From the NCBI RefSeq assembly GCF_030272615.1, contig NC_081406.1, positions 231,684,396-231,748,395 of the forward strand: DNA of 64,000 bases, in the 5' to 3' direction. This document shows, piece by piece, positions 1 to 11,442 of this stretch. Numbering within the stretch: the first letter of the stretch is position 1; each line of letters starts with the position of its first letter. This DNA comes from Cryptomeria japonica (lineage: Eukaryota > Streptophyta > Pinopsida > Cupressales > Cupressaceae). A model generated the notes under the pieces. That model did no database searches. It worked only from the letters and a program-made list of their open reading frames with translations, and was not told where the DNA came from. The position numbers and the translations under genes are program-made.

Positions 1-1145
1 TTCTTATTCCCACCATCGCCCTCCTCAATTTCCTCTTCAGACTCTTTAGCAATATGTTTGTCACCTTTCCTACCGCCCGCCTCACGGGAGGCAATCCTAT
101 GCAATCTCCTCCTCGCTTCAATTCCAACATTGGGGTCCTCTTTCTCATCTTCAGAGCTCGAATTGTCGATAATTCACTTCCGTTTGCCTATGGTTTTTCT
201 CTTGTCCTTAGAACATGCGGGTTTAGCAAGTGGGGAAAACATGAGAGGTCGAGTTCTATGATAGTTACAAAGGAGGAAGGAATGGTTGGAGAGGCAAAGG
301 CTTCACCTAAGAGACGAAAAATTTTGGGGGAAGAAAGGCCACCCGCAAAGGCAATGAGAGGGTGGGAAGAATGGAGAGGGGTTTCAAACATCATTATGTT
401 CCTTGGGGGTATAAGGTCAAATGGTAGGAGTAGATTCTGTAAATCAGGCCCTGGTGAAGAGGAATAGGCCTTTTGTCTTCATTTTTTGGGTCCAAAGCTT
501 CCTTAATGGAGCTTTCATGAGAGTGGAGCAAATAGAAGGGAAGAAAATAGTATCATTGTTCCTAAAATGGTTTAGCAAAGGCATATGAGTAATAAAAAAC
601 CTTGTGGCAGCCCTCTAGGGTAAAATATTTCATGACCATGAGGCATACCTAGATCCACGGGTGCAGTAATTCTTCCCTGGCAAAGCTGCCCTACAGCTTA
701 GCAGGGGCTTCCTTCCCCTTAAAGAATTTGTTAAGGCTATCGCAGTTGGCAACATGACTAGTCCTCTTCTTATTCCCTCCAAGGAAAGGCTCGTGGCTTG
801 GGCAATAACCTCCTTCGAGACTTCAAACAAAATCCCCCCTAAAAAAAACCCTTCTATCGGTCTAGGATGTGGCGAATTGGACTGAAAGTTGCTCACCAAA
901 CCCTTTCAAGCACTTCAATATTCAACCATCCCTCTCTCCATATAGTAATGCTAGACAAGGGGGTCATTTTTAAATTCATCTAGCCTATCTGGCTCATAGT
1001 TCACTCTATCGCCACCCATGATGGACTCACACAAAGTATCAACATAGGCACCACAAAAAACCAAATACATGAACCTTTTTTTAGCAGAGATAATAAAAAA
1101 AGAACACCGGCTTTCTAAAATGGGCATTGCATTTCTATCATTGCT
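1..1145. other. Unassigned region, no supported gene
   Basis: Only short open frames occur here, on both strands, without a recognisable domain. The minus strand between about 600 and 900 and the plus strand between 54 and 467 are open for 89 and 137 codons, but neither shows a motif, a plausible start context or similarity to a family I know. Position next to a LINE scrap (1,632-1,850) makes decayed LINE sequence a reasonable guess, but nothing in the residues proves it. Confidence 0.4.
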
Positions 1146-1631
1146 CTAATTCCCAAAATTGTGCAAACCAACAAAGGTGCAATTACTTCTCCTTACCTCT
1201 GAATTTTGTGGCGTGTGCAAAAGGTAACTCTTACCTTGAGATAGGACATCAAAATTTAAATTTGTCATCTTTCCTTTTTCAGGGATTAAAATAGCATCAT
1301 TGCTTGTGCATCCACGCATCCAGTGAAGCCCAGTCCAATTCATCAAAGTGTAATCTTTCAAGGAAGTCACATGATCCCCAATACAACCAAAGTAAATTGT
1401 CAGCAAGAGAAAGCAAAAACATTGCCATATCATGGTGATGAACTGGCCACCAAATTCATCATTCCACCTAGTCACCCATGTCATATTCCTATCGGTCCCA
1501 AACAGTGCTAGGATGGGCCAATTCAAATTAAAAAACTCTCGCCTTCTCCAACCAAATCGACCAGAGTGAAGAACGCGAACTCTGATATGAAGAGTACTAC
1601 CCATGGGAATTCTGGTTCGAATGCTCTCCAT

Positions 1632-1850
1632 CTAGGGGATATCAGACATTATTAGGGAGGGAGTCCATCCTCCTCCAACATCACATGTTGTCATTTGAAG
1701 ACCAAGTGCAGCTAAAGCATCTGCCACCTTGTTTCCCTCTTTGTAAACATGACCAATCTCAAAGGAGTTGAAATTGAGATTAACCTGTGAATAACACTCT
1801 GGTTGGATTTTGTTTTGAATATGAAACAATTTGTATTTTTTGAAGGGTTG
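1632..1850 (-). pseudogene. LINE (non-LTR) RNase H-like tail remnant
   Basis: The minus-strand frame holds a segment reading HVYKEGNKVADALAALG, which matches the last conserved block of the RNase H-like domain found at the 3' end of plant LINE open reading frames and their domesticated relatives (the ADALA block carries the final catalytic Asp). The upstream catalytic blocks are missing, because the homology stops where the tandem duplication at 1,829 begins. The downstream open frame (1,146-1,631, minus) lies where the LINE tail should be but has no motif I recognise. I call it a truncated LINE copy; a fragment of a cellular RNase H-like gene is less likely. Confidence 0.6.
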
Positions 1851-2353
1851 AGTATGTGGGTCTAGGGAACTTCTATATATGGTTGACCCTACACTTTAGG
1901 GCACTTATGCATGCATGGACCTAATATTTATTTGTGGATTTGATCCAATACACTGCGTGCTTCTATTTCATGATTCCTCTAATTTGCCTCACTTCTTTGA
2001 GTGTCAAGGAATGGTCATGTTTATGAACATTTAAGTGAGATCATAGGCACAATGATGATATATGAAATTATTGTACACAATATAGTTGAATGTTCTCAAG
2101 ATTGGAAATCATAAGTCTCTAGTTATATTTTGTCTCAGATATGGAAGTCTTTGTATTTTGTGAAGGGTTGAGTATGTGGGTCTAGGGCATTTTTTATGGC
2201 TATGCTTTGGGGAACTTATGCATACATGGATCTAATCTTTGTTTGTGGATTTGATCCAATACAATGCGTGCTTCTATTCATGATTCATCTAGTTTGCCTC
2301 ACTTGTTTGAGTGTTAAGGAATGGCAATGTTTACAAATATTTAAGTGAGATCA
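1829..2353. repeat. Tandem duplication, about 318-bp period
   Basis: The segment starting at 1,829 (tttgtatttt followed by gaagggttgagtatgtggg) recurs from about 2,149 with scattered substitutions and small indels. Both copies share blocks such as gtggatttgatccaatacac or its variant and ttaagtgagatca. The second copy ends near 2,353. The divergence shows an old event. No coding content is visible. Confidence 0.75.
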
Positions 2354-3057
2354 CTAGATCAAAAGGGTCATGTTCTCTTAGGTAAAACTCCTTAATAGGA
2401 ATGACTTTACAATCATGGAAAAGTTTGGAGATAAAACTTATAGATATTGATAGGAAGTTATGCGAATTCTAATTCATTTTAGTGCAACAAATGGAAGTGT
2501 TTTTAGCAAGCTCCTTCCTTAAATTTAATCAATTTTTCCTTGATATACAATCATGTGTCAAATGAATGCATTTAAATATAAAGACACAATTTTATATTTC
2601 ACAAATGTGTGTTTAGTCAACTCCAAATGAGAAAGGAATGAATGGGATTTGACCAAATTTTGAATTTAAATCTCAAAAAATCACATGTTATGTGTAGGCT
2701 GGTAATTGATCTTGTGCCATTGGATTGACCCAAGATAAAAGGTCAGGGTGGATAATGCATGTATACCTAGATAGATATAGGAATGAACATAAAAATGAGC
2801 AGTATATGGAAATATGTTCAAATGTGAAAAATATATGGATAATGAAGGTGGAAATGCATGTAAATATGTGAGTAATGATATAGGGAAAAGAGTATGACTT
2901 TACACATGGGCGTGAATTTATTAGTATGTAACTACATTAAGTCATTCTCTAAAACTAGGCACACAACTACATGGGAATTAACATGTGTATGCAAATATCA
3001 CCATTAGGTTTTGCCTCCACTTGAGTTGCATGTGAATCCTAGAATAATAATGTATCT
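2354..3057. other. Spacer without supported feature
   Basis: AT-rich unique-looking sequence with frequent stops in all frames. No domain, repeat or RNA gene was seen. The last five bases, tatct at 3,053-3,057, are the candidate target-site copy for element A. Confidence 0.5.
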
Positions 3058-3545
3058 TGTTAGCAAGAAATCTAGGTATAGATACCAGAGTTTTGAATCC
3101 CAATGAGTTTTTTATGTTGTAGTCTTTCACGTTAGACTCAATACTATTAAGGAGAATAGAGAGGACAAAAGATGTCTTAACTAAGAGAATAGTAAGAACA
3201 AACATAACACATTAGTTGGAGACCAAAAAATAATTACATTGCTTATATTCATTTAGTTTATCAAATACACTCTTATATCTCCTTATACATCTTTATATAT
3301 TCATATCATATATCCTCCTTCTATATATTATTCATGTGTGTATACTTCTATTATATTACCCTCTATCACCTTCTGGTGATCGTAACTTACATTATATTTG
3401 TACCTACTAGGTGGGAAGTTACCCATACTTGGTACCCCCATTTTACATGTTGAGCTTCCATCCATCATCTCTGCAAGTCTGATGTGCCAATATGTAGTGT
3501 ATTTTATGGAATTTTGTTTGGCTACTTTTGTTCTTACCAATATCA
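3058..3545 (-). repeat. 3' LTR of element A
   Basis: It starts TGTTAGCAAG and ends ...CAATATCA on the plus strand, giving canonical TG/CA ends, and matches 16,911-17,412 along most of its length. Directly inside it, at 3,546-3,556, the plus strand reads tccccccttct, the complement of a polypurine tract, which sets the boundary and the minus orientation. Confidence 0.8.
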
Positions 3546-3556
3546 TCCCCCCTTCT
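3546..3556 (-). promoter_or_regulatory. Polypurine tract of element A
   Basis: On the minus strand this reads AGAAGGGGGGA immediately before the 3' LTR. It is the expected primer for plus-strand DNA synthesis in LTR retrotransposons. Position and composition are the whole evidence. Confidence 0.65.
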
Positions 3557-3870
3557 AAACCTTTAATTTTCCTCAAGTCAATATTATTTTTGAGTTTTGT
3601 GGTAGTGTTTGAGTCAAGCGTCGTCTAAGTGTCATTGGTGTAGCATTGTAAAGTAATGGCATCTAGTGTTTTCAAATGATTTGCTTTGGATTATAAGATG
3701 GCATTAATCATATAAGGTCCCTACCACTGAACTTTAATGTTACTCTACTTCTTAAACTTGATGTCATACAAAAGAACCATGTCTCTGACCTAAAAGTGTT
3801 TTGTTTGGAGGTTTATCTAATGTCAAGATTTTTGTCTTCTTTGTTCCATCTAGAAGTGTGCTTCAGCTAA

Positions 3871-5173
3871 CTACCTCATGTCATTGATTTGTTCTAGTCT
3901 ATCTAATATTTTTTTAATAGAGTTATCGTCATCAAGTCTTAGTGCTAGTGCAGTGTGAAGGTTATGGACTACAAAATTTATTGGTGAGATGGTCTCCATT
4001 CCGTATACCAAATCAAAGGGTGTGTGCTTGGTAAATCTTTTATAAGTGACGTAGTAAGCCCAAAGTACCACAAAGACTTTGATATATCAGTCAACCTTGT
4101 TTGCATCACACAATTTAGTTGATGTAGTGCCAATGATCTTGTTGAGTGCCTCATTAGCCCCATTTTCTTGCTCGAGTTGTGTGTAATCATGAAATTGGTT
4201 AATAATTCTTCGATAATTTTATTCACAAATATTTTCCTTCATTGCTTGTGATTCTTAGTGGACATCCAAATCTATTAATAATGTTATTATATAAAAATTT
4301 GGTATTAGTATAGGTGGTGCAATCCTTGGTAGGGTTTTCTTCGCCCCATTTGGTAAGGTAATCGATCTAGTAATGATGAACCATGCTTTAGAGAGTTTAG
4401 CAAGCAAATCAATAGTTCCTATGAAGTCAATTGCCCATTTTTTTAAGGGGACTTGTGTTAGAACCAATTGGAGTGGCATTTCACCCCTAGCCATGGGTCT
4501 TCTAATTGGTTGACAGATCCTACAATTCTTTGAATAATATTTAGCATCTTTATATATGCTAGGCCACCATAATTCAGATAGTAATGTTTTTTGGGTTGTA
4601 GTATCTTTATAGTTATAGCCTCATACAATCTCATCATGTGCCTTTTGCAAGATATGTTCTTGTTCATGCTCATATACTACTCTCTAGAGGACTACATCTT
4701 CCCTTTTTCAATATAAAGCTCCTTCAATTAAAGTATGGGGAATATATTTTTCACATTAGAAGTTCTTTATCATGGGCATTCATTTCTGGTGGATAAGTTC
4801 CAATAGAAAGGAGTTTTTCCACATCATGTAGTTCTCTTGGCAATGTTGTGATCCATAATAAATTAGTGTTGGAAGGTCTTCTTTGTTAGATTCATCTAGC
4901 CCTTCCCTTATTTTGATTAGAGAAAAGTAGTTTGAACCCTGGTTGTTCTTTCCAGGCTTAACCATTATCGTAAAATTGAGTTTTGGAAAGAGTAATAACC
5001 ACCTACATAGTCAACTTTGTATCACTGATTTATTAAAAAGGAATTTTAGAGGTTCATGGTCTATATAGAATTAAATGGTGTGGAGAGAAGGTAATGTCAA
5101 AATTTAAGTAAAGCATAGACCATGGAAAGATCTTCCCTTTTGGTGGTGGTATATTAATTTATTTTACTTGGGA
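3871..5173 (-). pseudogene. Element A pol 3' part: RNase H end and integrase
   Basis: Reading leftward from the B insertion, the minus strand gives the end of a gypsy RNase H domain (a RWLLLFPKLNF-like block, then VKPGKNNQGSNYFS, matching the usual PGK-N-ADALSR end), the zinc-binding head of integrase near 4,460-4,670, the core start KWAIDFIG near 4,420, and the core end near 3,871-4,071 with the conserved TPFDLVYGME block. Stops and frame changes separate these pieces. The upstream RNase H portion continues on the other side of element B, near 11,443-11,627, in badly decayed form. Confidence 0.75.
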
Positions 5174-5178
5174 CAACT

Positions 5179-5471
5179 TGAAGCAGTCACCGGTGAGGAG
5201 GGACCTCAAAGAGATCAATCTGGATTGGTCAGCAAGAGTAAACACAACGGAAACACAAAGATATGATGGAGGCAATGCAAAATAGATTGTTTTATTGCAT
5301 GAAAATTGATTACAACCAACCGGTAACAACTGAGTTACAACATACCGATTCACAGACCTGGTGGAACATACAGAATAGGTCACAATCGGGACCTTGAATC
5401 TTAATATCTATATTCTATGCACAATCTAGCTACTTGATTCTCTAATTGATTACATTCTAATGCGCAATTAC

Positions 5472-5521
<50 letters not shown>

Positions 5522-6016
5522 CCAAAGGATCCAGTCGGCCTAAAAGGGATCAAAACCCAAAGAACAAGACCTAACATGCAAAATAAAAAAGGTCGGCCTC
5601 CACCAAGGGATTCCTCCGGAAAAATCCAAAGGATGAAACGTTGATCGAGGGAAAAGGTCGGCCACACGCCAAGGAACATCAGAATCAATGCCCAAGGCTC
5701 TGCAAGCTTCGAAAGGGATTCTGGTATATCACCAAAATAGGTCCAGGCAACCAGTAAAAAGAACTGCCAACCGATAACAGAAAACTGTCAAGGAAATCGA
5801 TAGCAATATCTTGTTGGAAAATGATCCAAATGTGATGCAGTCTAGAAATAAGAAAGATGATCAATTCTTCAAGTAGAATCCAACTCTAGAGGATCTAGTG
5901 AGCCAAAACCGGGATACACAGAAAAGAAAACTGAAACTGCAAACAGAAAGCAAAATAGAAAGAAAATATTTTTGGTTGATACAAGATTGCTATGAACCGA
6001 GGATGCTCCTGCATTA
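5179..6016 (-). repeat. 3' LTR of element B
   Basis: It matches 10,635-11,437 nearly throughout. It contains a (TA)n expansion at about 5,477-5,516 that the other LTR lacks (it has only atatatat there), which explains most of the length difference. The terminal CA of the partner LTR is TA here, a single point change. Confidence 0.9.
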
Positions 6017-6047
6017 GACATTCGGGGTTATTGAAAAAGTGAGCCTC

Positions 6048-6242
6048 TCACTTTGTTGGGGTTAGAGGAAAACCAAGGCGGTCTACCTCTGCCTGAGAAA
6101 TCCAAGATGAATCTTCAACTGGTATGTCCTTCCACTTCACAAGATACTCCTTATACTGACTGCTCTGGGTACTATGCCCAATCCCACTATCCAAAATCTC
6201 TTCAATCTGATCTGGCTCCTTCCAGGGCAACTGTTTTTCCAA
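6048..6242 (-). pseudogene. Element B chromodomain (integrase C-terminus)
   Basis: The minus frame contains EEILDSGIGHSTQ then YKEYLVKWKDIPVEDSSWIS, which is the chromodomain pattern (aromatic-rich strand, YLVKWK, then W in the final block) found at the end of chromovirus integrases. In the family it guides integration to marked chromatin. This short frame is open by itself, but the preceding integrase is broken. Confidence 0.8.
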
Positions 6243-6266
6243 GTCTGCAATATTGTCCTCACTAAA

Positions 6267-7150
6267 TTATAATTCATGATACTCATGAAGATCTGCAATG
6301 TTAAACATAGGTGAAATACTCAAACTATCTAGTAACTCCACTTCATATGCATGTCCGGAACTAAACTTCCTCAAAATCCTGCAAGGTCCAAACTTTTTCA
6401 TTTGCAACTTGTTATAAGCTCCAACCAGGAATCTCTCTTTTCTCATATATACCATCACTTCATTGCTAAATTCAAATTCCTTATGTCTCCTCTTCTCATC
6501 TATCTTCTCCTTATACTTGTTGTTCATGTCTTCCAAATGTTGCTTAACTTGAATATGCAAGGTTGCCATGTGATCTGCAAAATCTTATGCTTCTAAACTT
6601 GTCTGGTCTTCACTGCTAATGTCTCTCAATTCTAATATACCTCTAGGATGCACTCTGATAACAATCTCAAAAGGTGTTCTTCTGGTACTTCTATTCACTG
6701 AATTGTTGTAGGCAAATTATGCTTGTAAAAAAGATCAAATCCCAACTTTCGGTTTTATCTCCCACTAAACATCTCAACGAGTTTATCAAACTCTGGTTAA
6801 CTACTTTTGTCTACCCATCAGTCTGTGGATGAAAAGTAGAACTAAACTTCAAATATGTCTTCATCTTCTTCCAAAGTATTCTAAAAAAATAGCCAACAAA
6901 CTTAGTGTCTGTATCTGAAACTATGCTCTTAGGTAATCCATGCAATCTCACCACTTCCTTGAAAAATAGGTCTGCTACATGCAATGCATCTGATGTCTTC
7001 TTACAAGGTATGAAATGAGCCATCTTTGAGAATCTATCCACTACCACAAATATAGAATCATTCCCTCTCAGTATCTTAGGCAATCCAAGTACAAATCCAT
7101 GCTTATATCCTCCCAAGGTCTTACCAGTACTATCAAAGGTTTATATAATC
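6267..7150 (-). pseudogene. Element B integrase, broken at catalytic positions
   Basis: The core reads FVLGLP, then [28 protein letters not shown] and HPQTDG, the standard gypsy integrase blocks. The 5' end shows a one-base loss just after the first catalytic Asp codon (near 7,095-7,110): the upstream PWEDISMD block is in one frame and VLGLP in the next. After HPQTDG the Gln codon has become TAG (near 6,808) and the catalytic Glu two codons later is Lys. The C-terminal part (6,267-6,569) keeps the YMRKERF- and LLDSLSISPMFNIADL-like blocks. The protein cannot be made or active. Confidence 0.85.
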
Positions 7151-7379
7151 CCACATTCTGACTACTACCCTTTGCAACTTGAAAAACTCTACAACTTTGC
7201 ACATATCTCTTAACACCCTTATGAATCTAGGGCCAAAAGTACTGCTCACTCACCAATGCTACTGTTTTGTCAATGTCAAAATGTCCAGCTAGTCCTCCAT
7301 TGTGTTTCTCCTTTATCAAACTCTCCCTCATAGAACTCTTAGGTATGCACAACTGAACTCCTTTGAATAAAATCCCATC

Positions 7380-8225
7380 CTAAATGAAGTAATCCAACCA
7401 CTTGCTTCTATCTACCATAACCGGTTCTCTACATGCTTTCCAAGGTTCTGCAAAATCTGGGTCATCGTCATACAAGGTCTTCAAATCTTCAAATCCTAAT
7501 ACTGTCACTCTCATCTCTGTCAGCAAATTCCTTAACCTACTCAATGTATCAACAACTTTGTTAGATTTCCCACTTCTATGCTTCAACACAAAGGTGTAAC
7601 TCTGCAAGAATTCTACCCATCTCATATGTCTCTGATTCAACTTACTCTGACTGTTCAAATGCTGCAAATCTTGATGATTTGTATACAACACAAACTCCTT
7701 AGGCAACAAGTAATGTCTCCAGTTCTTCAAGGATTGAACTATGGCATAAAACTCTTGATCATACACTGAATATCTCCTCCATGCATCATTCAATTTCTCA
7801 CTAAAATAAGCTATTGCTCTCCCTTCCTGACTCAAGACTACTCCTATTGTTGTTTCACTTGCATCACAATCCACTTGAAATACTTTATTTAAATCTAGTA
7901 AAGCTAACATATGTTGCTCGATCACTTTCTGCTTCAACAGTTCAAAACTTTTGTTTGCTCTGGTGGTCCGCTTGAATTCCTTCTGATCTCCTCTCATGGT
8001 CTCGGTCATAGGGTTACAAACTAAACTAAAATTTCTGATAAACTTCTGATAAAAAATAGCCAATCCATGAAATGATCTTACCTCTCCAATGCTTTCTGGT
8101 GTAGGCCATTCAACAATTGCTTTCACTTTCTCAGGGTCCATCTTCAAACCATCCTCAGATATCACAAATCCCAAATAGACTAACTCATCCTTCATGAAAG
8201 TACACTTCTTGATATTGATCAACAC
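7380..8225 (-). pseudogene. Element B reverse transcriptase end and RNase H
   Basis: A 281-codon open frame. It begins with the RT thumb region (KKCTFMKDELVYLGFVISEDG) and connection, then RNase H with CDAS, DQEFYAI and the closing VVDTLSRL block. The third catalytic Asp, normally in YTDHQ, is Asn here (LYTNHQ), so RNase H activity would be lost even though the frame is open. It follows the RT core (8,244-8,615) after a frameshift near 8,235. Confidence 0.88.
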
Positions 8226-8243
8226 CTTCTCTTCTCTCGACCT

Positions 8244-8810
8244 CTACAAAAATTGTCTTAACTGCAACAAATGCTCCTCTTTTGTCTTACTGAAAATCAG
8301 AATATCATCCAAATACACAATAACAAACTTACCCAATAATTTCTTCAATACCTCATTCATCAGCCTCATGAAAGTACTTGGTGCATTAGTCAATCCAAAA
8401 GGCATCACCAAGAATTCATACAGTCCTTCATTTGTCTTAAATGTTGTCTTCCACTCATCACCTTCTCTGATCCTAATCTGATGATATCCACTCTTCAAAT
8501 CTATCTTTGTAAAGTATTTTGCTCCACTCAAACAGTCCATTATGTCATCCATCCTAGGCAAAGGAAACCGGTATTTCACTGTGATCTTATTTATTGCTCT
8601 GGAATCAGTACGCATTCTCCATTTTTCTTAGGTGCTAATACTGCTGGTATTGCACAAGGGCTCAGACTCTCCCTGATCAAACCTTTTCTTCAACAGCTCC
8701 TGCACTTGTCTATCCAGTTCTTCATTCTTTGTTGATGTCAACCAATGTGCAGCTTTATTAGGAAAACTAGCTCCAGGAACCAAGTCCATACAATGACCAA
8801 TACTTCTCAT
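8244..8810 (-). pseudogene. Element B reverse transcriptase core
   Basis: The minus frame shows [48 protein letters not shown] and the catalytic [11 protein letters not shown], that is, RT motifs 2 to 5 intact over 124 codons. The upstream part (8,628-8,810) continues in another frame after a break near 8,620. All three catalytic Asp residues are present in this stretch. Confidence 0.9.
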
Positions 8811-9104
8811 AGGTGGTAATCCATCAGGTACATTATTTGAAATGATGTCTTCATATTATTTTAGCAAATCTTTTATCTCTTTCGGGTGTTCTCCTTTCGG
8901 TTTCGGTTTCTCAGTCTTCTTAAGAATTAAGGCAAAACACACATTCTCATGTCTCAATCCATCCAAGAATTTCCTTCCATCTACCAAACAGATTCTAGCA
9001 TTCATACAGACTTCATTCTTCAAAGGTTCCTCCAAAGGCAATAAGGTTTGCTTCATCCAATTGGCTACAATAGTGTATGTATTCGTCCTCCCATCATGTA
9101 CTGT

Positions 9105-9515
9105 CTATCTATCAAACTGCCAAGTCCTACTCAAAAAAAGATGAGAAATATCCATAAGCATAATATCACACAAGACTTCATCATGAGAGTTCCCAATTTT
9201 CAATTTCACCAAACATTTCTCACTTACTAACAACTTATGTTCATCCTGAATCCATGCTATTTGATAAGGCTTAGGGTGTTTCAATCTCTCCAATTTCAAA
9301 TTATTCATCATCTCTTCTAAGATAAGATTATCTGAACTACCACTATCAATAGCAACTTTACAACACTTACTAGATACCTTACATCTGGTCTTGAACAGAT
9401 TCTTCCTCTGCAAAGGCTCTTCATCTCCTCCGATAGGACACAAAGCCCTCCTCATCACCAACAATTTTCCATCTTCTGGTTTATTGTCTGTTCTGGTGGG
9501 GATTTCTTCCACCAC
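9105..9515 (-). pseudogene. Element B protease
   Basis: Contains VAIDSGSSDNLILEEMM, the DSGS/T active-site pattern of gypsy aspartic proteases, in a 136-codon open frame. It lies between the gag zinc knuckle and RT, as in autonomous gypsy elements. Confidence 0.8.
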
Positions 9516-9539
9516 TGCTTCTCTTTTGGTATTCTCTTT

Positions 9540-10525
9540 CTTCTTACACTCGAATGCATGATGTCCTTCTCCTCCACATTTAAAGAAGGTTCCTCTAAAT
9601 GTTCTCTTGTCTTGTCTTCTGAAATTCTCATTCTGGTACCATTAGATTCTCTCCTCCAGTAGAAATTTCTATCATCCTTCTGGTATGTGTTACCTTCTTT
9701 GTTCACTTCCTTGTCCTTATTCTGATCTGCACTAGTTCCTCTACCTCTAGTATATCCTCTTCCTCCTTGAAATCTTCCTCTGGTAAACCTTCCACCTCTG
9801 CCTCTTTGCCTATGCTCATGTCTTTTGTTTAACTTCTCTTCTGCCTTTAGGGCTTACTGGTAAGCCTCTTCAACACTCTCCAATTTGAACAAACTGAGTT
9901 CATCTTGTATAGACATATGTAATCCATTCAAATATCTCGCAATTGTTCAACTTGTAAAATGCTTCGGTGTACTCCTTCACACCAGATTCCTTTTGTCTCA
10001 GATTCTACAACTTCCAGATCAGATTCACTTGATAATCATCTGGCATAAACTTTGATTTCAACTTAGCAATCATCTGATTCCATGCCTTAATCTTCTCTTT
10101 ACCTCTTATCTGTCTATCAACTTGCAAATGCTCTCACCAAAGAGATGCATGACCTTTCAACCGGGTACAGGCATATTTCACCTTCCTCTCTTTTGCAGTG
10201 TTTTCAAAATCAAAATACTTCTCCATCTCCAAGATCCAATCCATCAATTCATCTGAATCCAACTTCCCATCATATTCTGGTGGGGTAAAATGAGGTTTAG
10301 TGTTCGCCCAACTCAAAACACTCAAAAACATTTCTTCATCTGAATCAACCGCCGATAGGTTTGCTTGGTCTATTGGGGCTTCTTCTCCTTCATCTTCATA
10401 AATTGACCTCTTCTTTGGGTTGTCTCCACAGCTTCCAACCGGGCTGATATACCTCGCAACATCTCCATCAAAATAGGGTTTGCATTCCCATGCGCTCCAC
10501 CATTCCTAGCTCCTCTTCACGCCAT
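9540..10525 (-). pseudogene. Element B gag with damaged zinc knuckle
   Basis: The gag core is visible on the minus strand at about 9,900-10,330 (PPEYDGKLDSDELMDWI, then YACTRLKGHASLWW), the usual capsid-like block of chromoviruses. Downstream, near 9,555-9,600, the nucleocapsid knuckle reads FFKCGGEGHHAFEC: the first Cys of the CX2CX4HX4C pattern is Phe. Several stops and frame changes break the frame, including the TGA at 10,134 after HASLW. Confidence 0.75.
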
Positions 10526-10621
10526 CGTTCACGCTAGTCCTCTGTAGTTACAGGTCAGATCTGCAATACGCCACCCTAAAACAAAAATTTCAGGACACGC
10601 AACCTTCGAAATGAAACTTCA

Positions 10622-10632
10622 CTCTGATACCA
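10622..10632 (-). promoter_or_regulatory. Primer-binding site of element B (tRNA-iMet type)
   Basis: Minus strand TGGTATCAGAG, two bases inside the 5' LTR. This is the standard complement of the 3' end of initiator tRNA-Met used by many plant LTR elements. It fixes the orientation and the inner LTR border. Confidence 0.9.
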
Positions 10633-10634
10633 CT

Positions 10635-11437
10635 TGAAGTAGTCTCCGGTGAGGTGGGACCTCAAAAAGATCAATCCGAACTGGTCAGCAAGATTAAAAA
10701 CAACAAAAATATAAAGATATGATGAAGGCAATGTAGAACAGATTGTTTTGTTGCATGAAAATTGATTACAACCAACAGGTAACAACCAGGTTACAACATA
10801 CTGTCTCACAGGCTTGGTGGAACATACAGAATAGGTCACAACCGAGACATTGAATCTTAAGATCTATCTTCTACGCACAATCTAGCCCTTGATTCTCTGA
10901 TTGATTACATTCTAATGTGCAATTACAATTATATATATTGATCCAAAGGATCCAGTCGGCCCAAAAGGGATCAAAACCCAAAGAACAAGACCTAACGTGC
11001 AAAATAAACAAGGTCGGCCTCCGCCAAGGGATTCCTCCGAAAAAATACAAAGGATGAAACATAGATTGCGGGAAAAGGTCGGCCACACACCAAGGAACAT
11101 TGGAATCAATTCCCAAGGCTTTGCAAACTTCGGAAGGGGTTTCGGTAGATCACCAAAATAGGTCCAGGCAACTGGTAACAAGAATTGCCAACTGGTAACA
11201 AGAAACTGTCAAGGAAACCGATAGCGATATCTTGCAGGAAAATGATCCAAATGCAATGCGGTTTGGAAACAAGAAAGATGATAAAGTCTTCAAGTAGAAT
11301 CCAACTCCACATGATCCGATGAGCCAAAATCGGGATACATAGAAAGAAAAATTGAAACCGCAAACAAAAAGAAAAATAAAAAGAAAATGTTTTTGGTTGA
11401 TGCAAGATTGCTATGAACCAAGGATGCTCCTACATCA
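10635..11437 (-). repeat. 5' LTR of element B
   Basis: Begins TGAAGTAGTC and ends ...CTACATCA on the plus strand. It is directly followed by caact, the right target-site copy. The 99-codon and 81-codon open frames across it have no coding support. Confidence 0.9.
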
Positions 11438-11442
11438 CAACT

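Larger units (their letters stand above)
5179..11437 (-). mobile_element. Chromovirus-type Ty3/gypsy element B, nested in A
   Basis: A complete LTR-to-LTR element on the minus strand: 838-bp left (3') LTR, internal region with chromodomain, integrase, RNase H, RT, protease and gag remnants, tRNA-iMet-type primer site, and 803-bp right (5') LTR. The 5-bp sequence caact occurs directly before (5,174-5,178) and directly after (11,438-11,442) the element, the target-site duplication expected of integrase. The flanks are both pieces of element A pol, so B inserted into A after A was already present. A C-terminal chromodomain on integrase marks the chromovirus branch. Several frames are broken, so it is a dead copy. 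Confidence 0.93.
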
